Notes: a model not told the origin generated them from the sequence alone. 40,116 nt of DNA from Ensifer sp. USDA 6670 (GCA_000421085.1 ATWE01000029.1:1-40116); one strand, 5' to 3'. Numbered from the stretch's first letter, positions 6,880 through 16,684 are shown. Numbers and translations are program-made.

Positions 6880-8244
6880 ATGGTTGAAGCCGATCGCTTT
6901 GTGTGGCAGAAACTTCGCCGCCATTTCAACACCGATGATTTGACAGCTCTCGAGAGCTCACGCCGGCAGTTTACCGCGCGGCTCCTCCCAGATCTTCAAT
7001 CCCTTATTGAGGAGCTAGTCACGCCTCTGTCCCCTGAGCTCTTGGGCCTCTACCAGCAGTGGGAGGATAGCCCGATGAAGCTGTCAGACCTGACCGGTTC
7101 CGAGGGACTATACGTCGTGCGTCTGACGCCCGTGCAGCGTCAGGACATCGACATTGGCGAACATGAGCCATATTCGTCGCTCAACAACGGTCTTTGGCTG
7201 ATAGAAATCGGCGACGACAAACCTGCAGCAATCATGCTGTCGAAGTTCCTTACCCGGTCTGGGCCAAAGGTCCAGGTCGAAATAGGTTATATGCCTGATG
7301 AGCTGGGTCGTGCCTTCGCTAAGCACTTTCTGCGCGCAATTGAGGCGCAGGGTAAGAGCTGCCGATATTATCGCAACAAGGCTGTCTCTTTCGAGTCCAG
7401 TGGAGAGTTTGGGGGGACGCAGGAAACAATGCGGGTGCACAAGCTTCCTGCTATAAGCCGGAACGACGTCGTGCTTTCCAAGGCAACTATGGCCCAGCTC
7501 GATACCCACATCTTCGATTTCGTTAAATGCCGGGAGGAGTTGAAGCGCCTCGGCCAATCGGGACGCAAGGGTATTCTGCTCCACGGACATCCTGGCACCG
7601 GCAAAACCCATGTCATCCACTATATTGTCGCCAACCTGCCCGAGCACACCACAGTTCTGGTCACGGCCGAGCAGATGCTGGATATGAAGGAATACTTCGC
7701 ACTGGCTCGTGTCCTGCAGCCATGCATCATGGTGATTGAAGATATAGATCTGGTTGGCCGTTCGCGCGACGATATTTCTGGTCAAAAGGCAGAAACCCGC
7801 CTGAACCGCCTCTTGAACGAGATGGACGGACTTGGCGAAGATTTGGACATCCTCCTCATCATGACGACGAATCGGGTGAACTCGCTCGAGGGGGCGCTCG
7901 CCGCCCGTTCGGGCCGCGCAGATGTGGTCCTCGAGATTCCGCTCCCTGATGACGATTGCCGCGAGCGGCTGATCGAGCGGTACGGTCATGCGCTGAACTT
8001 CCAGGGCGAGGCGTTGGCCGAAGCCGTCGCCCGTTCAAAGGACATTAGCGCGGCTGATCTCAAGGAGATGGTGCGCCGTCTCGCCCAGCGAAGCGTCGCG
8101 CGAGGTGGCAACCCCGTCGTCTCACGCGAGGATGTGGAGGTGGTCTTCTCCGCTGCAGCGCGCAGCCCTCTCAAGAGTGCCGGGAAAACCGTAAAAAGAC
8201 ACGTCATGGAGCAAGACGACGAAGACGATTGCGGTTGCTGCTGA
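6880..8244 (+). CDS. AAA+ ATPase with unknown N-terminal domain and acidic Cys-rich tail
   Basis: 454 residues. Residues 1-200 form an N-terminal domain I do not recognise. The AAA+ core follows: Walker A GHPGTGKT 236-243, Walker B MVIEDID about 284-290 (Glu-Asp, as in BCS1-like proteins, rather than Asp-Glu), sensor-1 Asn in TTNR 329-332, and arginine-finger candidates in ARSGRAD 342-348. The protein ends EQDDEDDCGCC: an acidic stretch plus three Cys in the last four residues, which could bind metal or form disulfides. AAGGAAG lies 7 bases before the ATG. It follows the intact nifH-type promoter at 6440 and ends 56 bp before fixA, so it is probably co-expressed with fixABCX. A remodelling or activase role for nitrogenase or the electron-transfer complex is my inference. 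Confidence 0.88.
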   Translation: MVEADRFVWQKLRRHFNTDDLTALESSRRQFTARLLPDLQSLIEELVTPLSPELLGLYQQWEDSPMKLSDLTGSEGLYVVRLTPVQRQDIDIGEHEPYSSLNNGLWLIEIGDDKPAAIMLSKFLTRSGPKVQVEIGYMPDELGRAFAKHFLRAIEAQGKSCRYYRNKAVSFESSGEFGGTQETMRVHKLPAISRNDVVLSKATMAQLDTHIFDFVKCREELKRLGQSGRKGILLHGHPGTGKTHVIHYIVANLPEHTTVLVTAEQMLDMKEYFALARVLQPCIMVIEDIDLVGRSRDDISGQKAETRLNRLLNEMDGLGEDLDILLIMTTNRVNSLEGALAARSGRADVVLEIPLPDDDCRERLIERYGHALNFQGEALAEAVARSKDISAADLKEMVRRLAQRSVARGGNPVVSREDVEVVFSAAARSPLKSAGKTVKRHVMEQDDEDDCGCC

Positions 8245-8300
8245 CGTTTACCAGCAGCAGAAACGCTGGCACACATGTGATTGGAGCCTGGAGAGACACC

Positions 8301-9188
8301 ATGCACTTCGTAGTCTGCATCAAGCAGGTGCCGGATTCTGCACAAATACGCGTCCATCCGGTGACGAACACGATCATGCGACAGGGCGTGCCGACCATTA
8401 TCAACCCCCATGACCTGGCCGCCCTCGAAGAAGCACTGAAGTTGTGCGACACATATGGAGGCGAGGTTACCGTGGTGACCATGGGCCCTAAGATGGCCGA
8501 GGACGCGCTGCGCAAGGCACTCACGTTTGGCGCACACCGCGCCGTTCTCTTGACCGACCGCCATTTTGCAGGCTCGGATACGCTCGCGACCTCCTTCGCT
8601 CTTGCTCAAGCAATCGCGGAGATCGGCGACACCTTCGCCACGCCGGATGTTGTGTTCACCGGCAAGCAGACGATCGACGGCGACACTGCCCAAGTTGGAC
8701 CTGGAATTGCCAAGCGCCTCGACCTACAGCAGCTCACTTACGTGGCCAAGATTCTCTCCATTGATGCCGCTTCGCGCGAGATCACTGTTGAGCGGCGCGC
8801 GGAAGGCGGCTCGCAGATCCTGAGAACCAGACTACCATGCCTTGTCACTATGCTGGACGGCGCCGACGCCATACGTCGCGGGCGTCTCGACGACGCCCTA
8901 CGCGCCGCGCGCACCAAGGTCGTCAAGTGGAGTGCGGCGGACGCCGGCATTGCAGAACCGGCCAACTGTGGCTTGCGAGGATCCCCGACAGTCGTAAAGC
9001 GCGTGTTTGCCCCAACTTCCCGCGAACAAAAGGCAAGGCAGATCGACACTACAAATAAGCCACTGTGCGAGATCGCGGGCGATCTGATCGCGGCAATCTT
9101 TGCCGACCAGCCGGCCTTGAAACACGATCTCGGCTTCCTCGGCAGCACGGGACAGCAAGGAGCACCAGATGTCGACCGAGAATCGTGA
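8301..9188 (+). CDS. fixA: Electron transfer flavoprotein beta-type subunit FixA
   Basis: FixA pairs with FixB to form an ETF-like flavoprotein. With FixCX it bifurcates electrons to provide low-potential electrons for nitrogenase. The 295-residue protein starts [13 protein letters not shown] and has the ETF-beta signatures [17 protein letters not shown] and [18 protein letters not shown]. The ATG at 8301 is preceded by GGAGAG at 6 bases. It overlaps fixB by 20 bp, indicating translational coupling. It follows the AAA+ gene by 56 bp with no sigma-54 promoter of correct spacing in the gap. Two decayed copies of its 5' end lie upstream (3924, 6037). Confidence 0.97.
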   Translation: MHFVVCIKQVPDSAQIRVHPVTNTIMRQGVPTIINPHDLAALEEALKLCDTYGGEVTVVTMGPKMAEDALRKALTFGAHRAVLLTDRHFAGSDTLATSFALAQAIAEIGDTFATPDVVFTGKQTIDGDTAQVGPGIAKRLDLQQLTYVAKILSIDAASREITVERRAEGGSQILRTRLPCLVTMLDGADAIRRGRLDDALRAARTKVVKWSAADAGIAEPANCGLRGSPTVVKRVFAPTSREQKARQIDTTNKPLCEIAGDLIAAIFADQPALKHDLGFLGSTGQQGAPDVDRES

Positions 9189-10281
9189 AGCCTGTTCCCC
9201 ACCCTCCGGACGCGCCGCCATGGAGAAGGAGCTACCCAAGCAATTCCAGGACTATCGGAACGTATGGGTCTTCATCGAACTAGAGCACGGTCAGGTCCAT
9301 CCCGTCTCCATCGAACTACTCGGTGAAGGCCGCAAGCTCGCCGACAAGCTGGGTGTCCATCTTGCGGGCGTGGTCATTGGGCCGCCGGGAGGACAGGGCA
9401 CGGCAAATGCCATTGCGGACGCCTTCGCTTACGGCGCCGACCTCAGCTACCTCGTCGAGTCGCCGCTACTCGCCCACTACAGGAACGAGCCTTTCACCAA
9501 AGCCCTGACGGATCTAGTCTTGGCAAACAAGCCGGAAATACTGCTTCTCGGTGCGACTACGCTCGGCCGCGACCTCGCCGGATCGGTGGCAACGACATTG
9601 AAGACGGGACTCACGGCCGATTGCACCGAACTAAATGTTGATTCAGATGGTTCGCTCGCTGCGACCAGGCCAACCTTCGGCGGTTCCTTGCTTTGCACGA
9701 TCTACACACTCAAGTGTCGACCGCAGATGGCCACCGTACGGCCGAGCGTAATGGCCATGCCGCAACGCGTGAATAATCCAACCGGAAGCATTATCCGGCA
9801 CGAGCTGAAGATGCGTGAGGAGGAGATCGCGACCAAAGTCCTTGCCTTTTTTTCTGATGGCGACTCGAACACGGCCAATCTCGCCTATGCCGACGTCGTG
9901 GTCGCCGGGGGGCTGGGTCTTGGGGCAGTGCAGAACCTTCAGCTCTTGAAGGATCTTGCACGGACGATCGGCGGGGATTTTGGGTGTTCGCGGCCGCTAG
10001 TCCAAAAAGGATGGATGCCGGTTGACCGGCAGATCGGCCAAACGGGCAACACTATCCGGCCAAAGCTCTATATAGCGGCTGGGATATCGGGCGCCGTTCA
10101 ACACCGCGTTGGCGTCGAAGGAGCTGACCTCATTGTTGCTATCAACACCGATCCGAACGCGCCTATCTTCGATTTCGCCCACCTCGGCGTTGTGGCCGAT
10201 GCGATCAGTTTTCTGCCTGCCTTGACGGAAGTCTTCACTAAACGGTTGGAGCGACGCAATTTTGAGAAGTTTGCGCAGTGA
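9169..10281 (+). CDS. fixB: Electron transfer flavoprotein alpha-type subunit FixB
   Basis: Partner of FixA; carries the C-terminal FAD-binding ETF-alpha domain ([22 protein letters not shown], residues about 315-340). 370 residues from the ATG at 9169, which has AAGGAG 6 bases upstream. The inner ATG at 9220 ([16 protein letters not shown]) would give 353 residues, the length I recall for S. meliloti FixB, and remains possible. It overlaps the end of fixA and is followed after 11 bp by fixC. Confidence 0.97.
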   Translation: MSTENREACSPPSGRAAMEKELPKQFQDYRNVWVFIELEHGQVHPVSIELLGEGRKLADKLGVHLAGVVIGPPGGQGTANAIADAFAYGADLSYLVESPLLAHYRNEPFTKALTDLVLANKPEILLLGATTLGRDLAGSVATTLKTGLTADCTELNVDSDGSLAATRPTFGGSLLCTIYTLKCRPQMATVRPSVMAMPQRVNNPTGSIIRHELKMREEEIATKVLAFFSDGDSNTANLAYADVVVAGGLGLGAVQNLQLLKDLARTIGGDFGCSRPLVQKGWMPVDRQIGQTGNTIRPKLYIAAGISGAVQHRVGVEGADLIVAINTDPNAPIFDFAHLGVVADAISFLPALTEVFTKRLERRNFEKFAQ

Positions 10282-10292
10282 GACAAGGACCA

Positions 10293-11600
10293 ATGACAAA
10301 AGAAAAATTTGACGCCATCGTCGTTGGTGCCGGTATGTCCGGGAATGCGGCGACTTACACGATGGCTAGCCGTGGGCTAAAGGTTCTGCAGTTGGAGCGC
10401 GGAGAGTATCCGGGCTCAAAGAACGTCCAAGGCGCTATAATGTACGCCAGCATGCTGGAGGAAATCATTCCGGATTTCCGGAATGACGCACCACTTGAGC
10501 GGCATCTCGTCGAACAGCGCTTCTGGATAATGGACGACACCTCTCACACCGGGATGCACTACCGGTCAGACGACTTCAATGAGGTGATGCCAAACCGCTA
10601 CACGATTATTCGCGCTCAATTCGACAAATGGTTATCGGGCAAGGTGCGCGAGGCTGGCGGAACGGTTCTGTGTGAGACAACAGCTACAGAACTGGCCTGG
10701 GACGGCAGCGGGAAGGCCATAGGCGTCCGCACTGACCGCTCCGGCGACGCCGTTCTTGCAGATGTGGTCGTGCTCGCTGAAGGGGTCAATGGACTCCTTG
10801 GCACTCGCGCCGGCTTACGTGAGATGCCGAAGCCGCAAAATGTAGCGCTCGCGGTAAAGGAATTGCATTTCCTCCCCGAAGAAGTGATCGCACAGCGCTT
10901 CGGACTGACCGGCGATGAAGGGTGCGTGATTGAGGCGGGCGGGACAATCTCGCGCGGAATGGCGGGATTGGGCTTTGTCTATACCAATAAGGAGTCAATC
11001 TCACTCGGCATCGGCTGCCTCATCTCCAACTTCGCCGAGACCATGGAGAGACCTTACGCCCTTCTCGATGCCTTCAAGCGCCACCCTTCAATCCAGCCGC
11101 TAATAGCAGGGTCGGAAGTAAAAGAATATGCGGCCCATCTCATTCCGGAGGGCGGTTTCAACGCAATACCGCGGCTCTGCGGTAACGGCTGGGTCGTCGT
11201 TGGCGACGCGGCGCAACTTAATAATGCCGTGCACCGCGAAGGGTCTAACCTTGCCATGGCATCTGGCAGGATGGCCGGAGAGGCGATTTCTATCATAAAG
11301 AGCCGCGGGGGGCTGATGGATAAGGCGAGCCTCTCCCTCTACAAAACGATGCTAGACAAGTCCTTCGTTGTTGAGGACCTCAGCAAACACAAGGACATGC
11401 CTTCCCTGCTCCATACCAATTCCCCAAACTTCTTCACGACGTACCCGCAGCTGATATCGCATGCCGCGCAGAACTTCGTGCGCGTGGACGGCACGCCTAA
11501 GATTGAGAGGGAAATTGCGGCCACCGCCGCCTTCATCAAGGCACGATCCCGATGGGGTCTCGTCAGTGACGCGGTTCGCCTCGCCACCGCTTGGCGCTGA
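10293..11600 (+). CDS. fixC: FixC, ETF-quinone oxidoreductase-like flavoprotein
   Basis: FixC accepts electrons from FixAB and passes the high-potential branch to quinone in the bifurcating complex. The 435-residue protein has the FAD dinucleotide-binding motif VVGAGMSGN at residues 10-18 and the second FAD region [26 protein letters not shown]. Start ATG 10293 follows AAGGA; the GTG at 10278 is an alternative without support. fixX begins 12 bp after its stop. Confidence 0.97.
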   Translation: MTKEKFDAIVVGAGMSGNAATYTMASRGLKVLQLERGEYPGSKNVQGAIMYASMLEEIIPDFRNDAPLERHLVEQRFWIMDDTSHTGMHYRSDDFNEVMPNRYTIIRAQFDKWLSGKVREAGGTVLCETTATELAWDGSGKAIGVRTDRSGDAVLADVVVLAEGVNGLLGTRAGLREMPKPQNVALAVKELHFLPEEVIAQRFGLTGDEGCVIEAGGTISRGMAGLGFVYTNKESISLGIGCLISNFAETMERPYALLDAFKRHPSIQPLIAGSEVKEYAAHLIPEGGFNAIPRLCGNGWVVVGDAAQLNNAVHREGSNLAMASGRMAGEAISIIKSRGGLMDKASLSLYKTMLDKSFVVEDLSKHKDMPSLLHTNSPNFFTTYPQLISHAAQNFVRVDGTPKIEREIAATAAFIKARSRWGLVSDAVRLATAWR

Positions 11601-11612
11601 AGGAGAAATGAG

Positions 11613-11909
11613 ATGAAGACGGCAATCGCGGAGCGTATCGAAGACAAGCTTTACCAGAACCGCTATCTGGTCGACTCAGGGCGTCCACATATCACCGTGC
11701 GGCCGCACCGGTCGCCAAGCTTAAACCTGCTCGCGCTAACGCGAGTCTGCCCGGCCAAATGCTATGAGTTGAATCAAACTGGGCAAGTCGAAGTCACTGC
11801 CGATGGCTGTATGGAATGCGGCACATGCAGAGTCTTGTGCGGCGCAAATGGTGACGTCGAGTGGAACTATCCGCGAGGTGGCTTCGGTGTCCTCTTCAAG
11901 TTCGGATGA
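11613..11909 (+). CDS. fixX: Ferredoxin-like protein FixX
   Basis: 98 residues, the small iron-sulfur partner of FixC. Cysteines lie in [10 protein letters not shown] and in [11 protein letters not shown], enough for the expected 4Fe-4S clusters. AAGGAGA lies 7 bases before the ATG. It is the last gene of fixABCX. The normal neighbour nifA follows only after an IS630 insertion that begins 25 bp beyond this stop. Confidence 0.96.
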   Translation: MKTAIAERIEDKLYQNRYLVDSGRPHITVRPHRSPSLNLLALTRVCPAKCYELNQTGQVEVTADGCMECGTCRVLCGANGDVEWNYPRGGFGVLFKFG

Positions 11910-11933
11910 GCAGCTCTAGGCTCGATCCACCAG

Positions 11934-12957
11934 CTAGAGCACGTCCAATTAATCTGGGTCATATCCTGCTGCTGCGAAGTAGTTCGCACACTCTTGCGGC
12001 TCGAAGAGTTTGACGATGTCGCCAACGGTGTTCCACAGGGCGTCGACGGAGCGTTCGGCCCTTGCCCGCAGAAGCGCCTTGAGCTTTGAGAGGCGTTTTC
12101 GATCGGGTTGAAGTCGGGGCTGTAGGGTGGGAGATAGGCAGCGTGCAGCCGGCGGTTTCTATGGCCTGTCGGATGCCATCTGCCTTGTGGGCCGGCAGGT
12201 TGTCCATGACGACGATGTCGCCGGGCGTGAGGGTCGGCACGAGAACCTGCTCGACATAGGCCCGGAAGGCCACTCCATTCATCGCCCCGTCAAGGACCAT
12301 CGGCGCGGTCGTGCCGGAGAGCCTGAGCGCCCCGGTGAACGTCGTAGTTTTCCAATGACTATGCGGAACGCCCGATCGGCAACGCTCTCCGCACGGCGCG
12401 CGACCGCGAAGCCGGGACATCTTCGTGGAAAGACCCGTCTCGTCTATGAAGACGAGGCGGGCTGGATCGAGATCAAACTGTGCATCGAACCAGTCCTGAC
12501 GCCGCTTCAGGAGGTCTGGCCGCTCCTGCTCCAATGCATGTGCGGTCTTTTTTTGAATGTGAAGCCGCGCTTGCGCAGCCAGACGTCGAGGGTGCTGCGG
12601 CCGATAGAGACGGATCGGTCCTCTTCCAGACGCAAAACCATCTCGTTCAGCGTGATGTCCTTCGACGCCTCGATCATGCCGATGATGAAAGCCTCATGAT
12701 CGTCGAGACGGGAGCCTCCAGGTCGACCCCGCTTGGCAGCGCTACCTGACCCTGCCGGGCGCTCGCGATCCGGGCAATCGCCGTCAAAATCCCGATCCCG
12801 AACCGCGCGGACATCCCACCAGCCGACGCAGCCAGAACCCGGTGGCGAAGATCATCACTCAATGCTCGGGCCATATTCCCTCTGACAAATCGAAGACAGC
12901 AGGAGGGAATCACAGAACGCTCTCACGCCGATTCCAATTTGATCGGACGCGCTCTAG
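11934..12957 (-). mobile_element. IS630-family insertion sequence between fixX and nifA
   Basis: The ends match as inverted repeats (ctagagcacgtcc at 11934; reverse complement ctagagcgcgtcc ending at 12957). Each end contains the TA dinucleotide that IS630/Tc1 elements duplicate. The length of about 1.02 kb is normal. The transposase inside is broken. The element separates fixX from nifA but leaves 192 bp upstream of the nifA start. Confidence 0.85.
11949..12874 (-). pseudogene. IS630-family transposase, frameshifted
   Basis: The N-terminal helix-turn-helix region starts MARALSDDLRHRVLAA at 12874. The DDE core is in another frame: LVFIDETGLSTKM (first Asp-Glu) and DIVVMDNLPAHKADG (second Asp). 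The C-terminal end, recognisable as ANYFAAAGYDPD, is in a third frame. At least two frameshifts make it inactive without suppression. Confidence 0.85.
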
Positions 12958-13149
12958 ATCGCGACCACTAGGGGAACGAAGTGCCGTGGATCCTTACAAG
13001 GAAACCAACTTACTTTCCGTACCTTTATCGCTCTCCGACTGTCAATACGCATACCTCCTAATATTAAGTGGGCGAGAAAATGACTAAGGTGCTCGCATCG
13101 CAATTCGATCAGGAGAGTGAGTGCCCTGTCTGTACCGTCACAAAGAGAC
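12958..13149 (+). promoter_or_regulatory. nifA upstream region
   Basis: 192 bp from the IS630 end to the nifA start. In S. meliloti nifA is transcribed from a FixJ-dependent promoter and by read-through from fixABCX. The stretch caacttactttccgtacct (12992-13010) is A/T-rich and could be part of a FixJ-type promoter, but I cannot match it with confidence. The only purine-rich ribosome-binding candidate, AGGAGA at 13111, abuts a GTG at 13117. Confidence 0.35.
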
Positions 13150-14775
13150 ATGCGCAAACAGGACAAGTGGTCCGCCGAGATTTACAGCATATCAGAGGTT
13201 CTGTTTGCCCCCACTCGTCTTGAGATCACGCTTAACAATTTCATGTATGCCCTTTCTTTGATTCCGGGCATGCGCCGCGGCGGAATCGAGATTCCGGCAT
13301 CGGAAGGAGAGACAAAGACAACAGCGACTACCCGCAATAGCGGGTCTCCTTCTGCCGCTGACTATACTGTACCAAAGGCCGCGATAGACCAAGTCATGAC
13401 TGACGGGCGGCTGGTCGTACCGGACGTTTGCAACTCGGAGCTGTTCAAGGGTCAGATAAAATGGCACCGAATTGTTCCGACTGCCTTCATCGCCGCGGCG
13501 GTGAAGGTCGATCACGAAACGGTCGGAACGCTGTGGTTCGAGCGCACCGAAGAGTCCGGTTATGATTATGAGGAGGAGGTACACTTTCTTTCTATGGCCG
13601 CCAATCTTGCGGGCAAGGCCATTCGGCTTCATCGCACTATCAGTAGGCGTGAGCGGACATTTGCCGAAGAGCAGCAAGAACACCAGAATTCACGTAATGA
13701 GCACAGCCAGAGTTCCGGCCGCCAGCGGCTGCTCAAGAATGACGGGATCATCGGGGAAAGTCCCGCTCTCATGGCGGCAGTAGAAACCGCCAAAGTCGTG
13801 GCAGAGACCAATTCAACCGTTCTCCTCAGAGGCGAAAGCGGAACTGGTAAGGAATGCTTTGCGAAGCTAATCCACCAGCATTCGACTCGGAAAAAAAAGC
13901 CCTTTATCAAGTTCAATTGCCCCGCGCTGTCTGAGAGCCTTCTCGAATCAGAGCTGTTTGGACATGAGAAAGGTGCTTTCACCGGGGCTATTGCTCAACG
14001 AGTAGGCCGTTTCGAATCGGCGAATGGCGGAACGTTGCTGCTCGATGAAATCGGCGAGATTCCGCCGGCATTCCAAGCAAAACTCCTACGCGTAATACAG
14101 GAAGGTGAATTTGAGCGAGTCGGCGGCACAAAGACGCTGAAAGTCGACGTCCGGCTCATATTCGCCACAAATAAGGATCTCGAAATGGCGGTCCAGAATC
14201 GGGAGTTCAGAGAAGACCTTTACTACCGCATCAGTGGGATGCCCATCGTTTTGCCGCCACTTAGGCAACGCGAGGGTGACATTCCGCTCCTTGCAGGAAC
14301 ATTCCTTCAGCGGTTCAACGAAGAGTACGGTCGTGATCTCCATTTCGCGCCGTCTGCGATTGACCACTTGTCGAGGTGCAAGTTCCCTGGAAACGTTCGC
14401 GAGCTGGAAAACTGCGTGCGGAGGACTGCAACTCTCGCCAGGTCAAAGACGATCACTTCGTCAGATTTCGCCTGCCAAACGGACCAGTGCTTTTCTTCTC
14501 GCCTCTGGAAAGGCGTTCACTGTTCGCATGGCCACATTGAGATCGATGCGTCCGCGGGTACAACACCGTTGCTCGGAGCGCCAGCCAATGATGTTCCGCC
14601 GAAAGAGCCCGCATCCGCGGGAGTGTCATCCAATCTGATCGAGCGCGACCGGTTGATCAGTGCGCTGGAGGAGACCGGTTGGAATCAGGCAAAGGCAGCT
14701 CGCATCCTCAAAAAAACGCCCCGGCAGGTCGGGTATGCTCTACGTCGGCATGGTGTGGACGTGAGAAAGCTCTAA
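13150..14775 (+). CDS. nifA: Nitrogen fixation regulator NifA
   Basis: Sigma-54-dependent enhancer-binding protein that turns on nif and fix operons. From the ATG at 13150 (MRKQDKWSAEIYSI) the protein has 541 residues: an N-terminal GAF domain (about 25-165), AAA+ domain with Walker A GESGTGKE (228-235) and sigma-54-contacting GAFTGA (275-280), an interdomain linker with C-X4-C (CQTDQC, 442-447) typical of oxygen-sensitive rhizobial NifA, and a C-terminal helix-turn-helix (WNQAKAARILKKTPRQVGYAL). The in-frame GTG at 13117 would add 11 residues; the 541-residue form matches my memory of the S. meliloti protein. IS630 now sits between it and fixX. Confidence 0.96.
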   Translation: MRKQDKWSAEIYSISEVLFAPTRLEITLNNFMYALSLIPGMRRGGIEIPASEGETKTTATTRNSGSPSAADYTVPKAAIDQVMTDGRLVVPDVCNSELFKGQIKWHRIVPTAFIAAAVKVDHETVGTLWFERTEESGYDYEEEVHFLSMAANLAGKAIRLHRTISRRERTFAEEQQEHQNSRNEHSQSSGRQRLLKNDGIIGESPALMAAVETAKVVAETNSTVLLRGESGTGKECFAKLIHQHSTRKKKPFIKFNCPALSESLLESELFGHEKGAFTGAIAQRVGRFESANGGTLLLDEIGEIPPAFQAKLLRVIQEGEFERVGGTKTLKVDVRLIFATNKDLEMAVQNREFREDLYYRISGMPIVLPPLRQREGDIPLLAGTFLQRFNEEYGRDLHFAPSAIDHLSRCKFPGNVRELENCVRRTATLARSKTITSSDFACQTDQCFSSRLWKGVHCSHGHIEIDASAGTTPLLGAPANDVPPKEPASAGVSSNLIERDRLISALEETGWNQAKAARILKKTPRQVGYALRRHGVDVRKL

Positions 14776-14854
14776 GCTGCCGGTGAGATAAAGGCGTCGC
14801 GAGTGTCGCCTCAGTCCTTTCGAAACACGACCGGATGCAATTCAACTTTGCCGT

Positions 14855-14870
14855 TGTCGCAAGTCCGACA
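14855..14870 (+). promoter_or_regulatory. NifA upstream activator sequence 1 of nifB
   Basis: TGT CGCAAGTCCG ACA, exact TGT-N10-ACA, about 60 bp upstream of the nifB -24 element. Confidence 0.85.
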
Positions 14871-14874
14871 AGCC

Positions 14875-14890
14875 TGTGAGCAAAGGGACA
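14875..14890 (+). promoter_or_regulatory. NifA upstream activator sequence 2 of nifB
   Basis: TGT GAGCAAAGGG ACA, a second exact TGT-N10-ACA whose start is 20 bp after the first. The offset of about two helical turns puts both sites on the same face of the DNA, which would favour cooperative binding. Confidence 0.82.
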
Positions 14891-14931
14891 GGACCGAATC
14901 CAAAGACGCCAATCCATTGACGAAAAGAGTT

Positions 14932-14947
14932 TGGCATAGCTGTTGCT
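14932..14947 (+). promoter_or_regulatory. Sigma-54 promoter of nifB
   Basis: TGGCATAGCTGTTGCT: GG (14933-14934) and GC (14945-14946) are 10 bases apart. It lies about 40 bp before the nifB ATG. Confidence 0.9.
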
Positions 14948-14984
14948 GGTTGAATTGCAAAATCACCCTCCAATGGAGTTGTTC

Positions 14985-16457
14985 ATGTCCACACCCATGA
15001 TTTTGCGTGAGAGCCGGACCAGCACCACATACTCTGACCAGTTGCTGGAGAACGCTAAATCGGTTGGCTGCTCACCTCCATCGACGGCGCCGGGCGACAC
15101 AGATCCTGGAACTTGGGACAAGATTAAGAATCACCCCTGTTTTTCAGAGGAGGCGCATCACTATTTCGCGCGCATGCACGTGGCAGTCGCGCCTGCCTGC
15201 AACATCCAGTGTAACTACTGCAATCGCAAGTACGATTGCGCCAACGAAAGTCGGCCCGGCGTTGCCTCGGAAAAGCTAACGCCCGACCAAGCGACGCGAA
15301 AGGTGATTGCCGTTGCCAACGAAGTGCCTCAGCTGTCAGTGCTCGGCATCGCCGGGCCAGGCGATGCCTGTTACGACTGGAAGAAAACGAGGGCGACGAT
15401 CGAACGAGTGGCTAGGGAAATTCCCGACATAAGACTATGCATCTCCACCAACGGGCTCGCGCTGCCGGACCATGTCGATGAGCTTGCCGAGATGAACGTC
15501 GATCACGTGACGATCACCATTAACATGGTCGATCCGAGTGTCGGCGCAAAGATCTACCCCTGGATTTACTATGGTCACCGCCGCCACACTGGTCTCGACG
15601 CTGCGAGAATCCTGCACGAAAGGCAGATGTTGGGCCTGGAGATGCTGGCCGAACGCGGCATCCTCACCAAGGTCAACTCGGTAATGATCCCCGGCGTCAA
15701 TGATGAGCACCTGATCGAAGTCAACAGAGCGGTCAAAGGCCGAGGCGCGTTCCTGCACAACGTGATGCCGCTAATTTCAAACCGAATACACGGGACCTAT
15801 TACGGACTCACAGGGCAGCGCGGCCCGAAGGCCTTCGAACTGCGGGCCCTTCAGGACCGTCTTGAAGGAACCAAAATGATGCGTCATTGTCGACAGTGCC
15901 GGGCCGATGCCATAGGCTTGCTCGGCGATGATCGTGGCCAGGAGTTCACGCTCGCTGAAATCCCCCACGAGATAACCTATGATGCCAGCAAGCGACGGGC
16001 CTATAGCCAGTTGGTTGCCCGCGAACGCGCGGATCAACTGGCGGCCAAGAACGAAGCGATCAGAACGGTGATGTCGGTGGAGTATGGCGGATCGGTTCTC
16101 ATTGCCGTGGCGACCAAAGGCGGGGGCCGCATCAACGAACATTTCGGGCACGCGAAAGAATTCCAAGTTTACGCCGTCTCTCAGAGTGGGATCAAGCTGA
16201 CAGGCCACCGCAGGGTTGAGCAGTATTGCCTCGGCGGCTGGGGCGAGGACGCCACCCTCGATCACATCGTCAATGCGCTTGAAGGAATAGACATCCTGCT
16301 CTGCGTCAAAATCGGAGATCGCCCAAGGAAACTGCTTATACAGGCCGGGGTTCGAGCGACGGACGCTTATGCCCATGAATACATCGAGACTGCACTCGGC
16401 GCGCTCTACACCGCCGAGTGTGGCATCGAACCACTGGCAGCGACGGCGACAGCTTGA
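14985..16457 (+). CDS. nifB: Nitrogenase cofactor biosynthesis protein NifB (radical SAM)
   Basis: NifB uses S-adenosylmethionine and 4Fe-4S clusters to build NifB-co, the Fe-S-carbide core of the FeMo cofactor. From ATG 14985 (MSTPMILRES) it has 490 residues. The radical-SAM cluster motif C72-x3-C76-x2-C79 lies in APACNIQCNYCNRKYDC. Conserved GIAGPGDACYDW and STNGLALP segments follow, then a C-terminal NifX-like domain (about 350-490; ATKGGGRINEHFGHAKEF). TGGAG sits 6 bases before the ATG; the upstream in-frame start at 14943 lies inside the promoter and is rejected. First gene of nifB-fdxN-fixU. Confidence 0.97.
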   Translation: MSTPMILRESRTSTTYSDQLLENAKSVGCSPPSTAPGDTDPGTWDKIKNHPCFSEEAHHYFARMHVAVAPACNIQCNYCNRKYDCANESRPGVASEKLTPDQATRKVIAVANEVPQLSVLGIAGPGDACYDWKKTRATIERVAREIPDIRLCISTNGLALPDHVDELAEMNVDHVTITINMVDPSVGAKIYPWIYYGHRRHTGLDAARILHERQMLGLEMLAERGILTKVNSVMIPGVNDEHLIEVNRAVKGRGAFLHNVMPLISNRIHGTYYGLTGQRGPKAFELRALQDRLEGTKMMRHCRQCRADAIGLLGDDRGQEFTLAEIPHEITYDASKRRAYSQLVARERADQLAAKNEAIRTVMSVEYGGSVLIAVATKGGGRINEHFGHAKEFQVYAVSQSGIKLTGHRRVEQYCLGGWGEDATLDHIVNALEGIDILLCVKIGDRPRKLLIQAGVRATDAYAHEYIETALGALYTAECGIEPLAATATA

Positions 16458-16489
16458 GCTGCCCTCCGACTAAATGAGGAGTTCTGAAA

Positions 16490-16684
16490 ATGGCCTTCAA
16501 GATTATTGCATCTCAATGCACTCAATGCGGCGCCTGCGAGTTTGAATGTCCGCGGGGGGCGGTCAATTTCAAAGGCGAGAAATACGTGATTGACCCGACT
16601 AAATGCAACGAATGCAAGGGAGGATTCGATACACAGCAATGCGCCTCGGTCTGTCCGGTGTCCAAGACCTGCGTCCCTGCCTGA
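16490..16684 (+). CDS. fdxN: Nif-specific 2[4Fe-4S] ferredoxin FdxN
   Basis: 64 residues. The first cluster motif is [12 protein letters not shown] (Cys 10, 13, 16, 20). The second is [17 protein letters not shown], with the longer spacing typical of nif-linked bacterial ferredoxins. AATGAGGAG lies just before the ATG, 32 bp after nifB. It supplies electrons for nitrogenase or cofactor maturation and is known to be required for fixation in S. meliloti. Confidence 0.96.
   Translation: MAFKIIASQCTQCGACEFECPRGAVNFKGEKYVIDPTKCNECKGGFDTQQCASVCPVSKTCVPA

Noticed and set aside
8263..8300. ctggcacacatgtgattgg before fixA as a sigma-54 promoter
   Set aside because: The -24 half looks right, but 10 bases after GG the sequence is AT, not GC. 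Conservation in the fixA fragments is explained by common descent of the repeat units.
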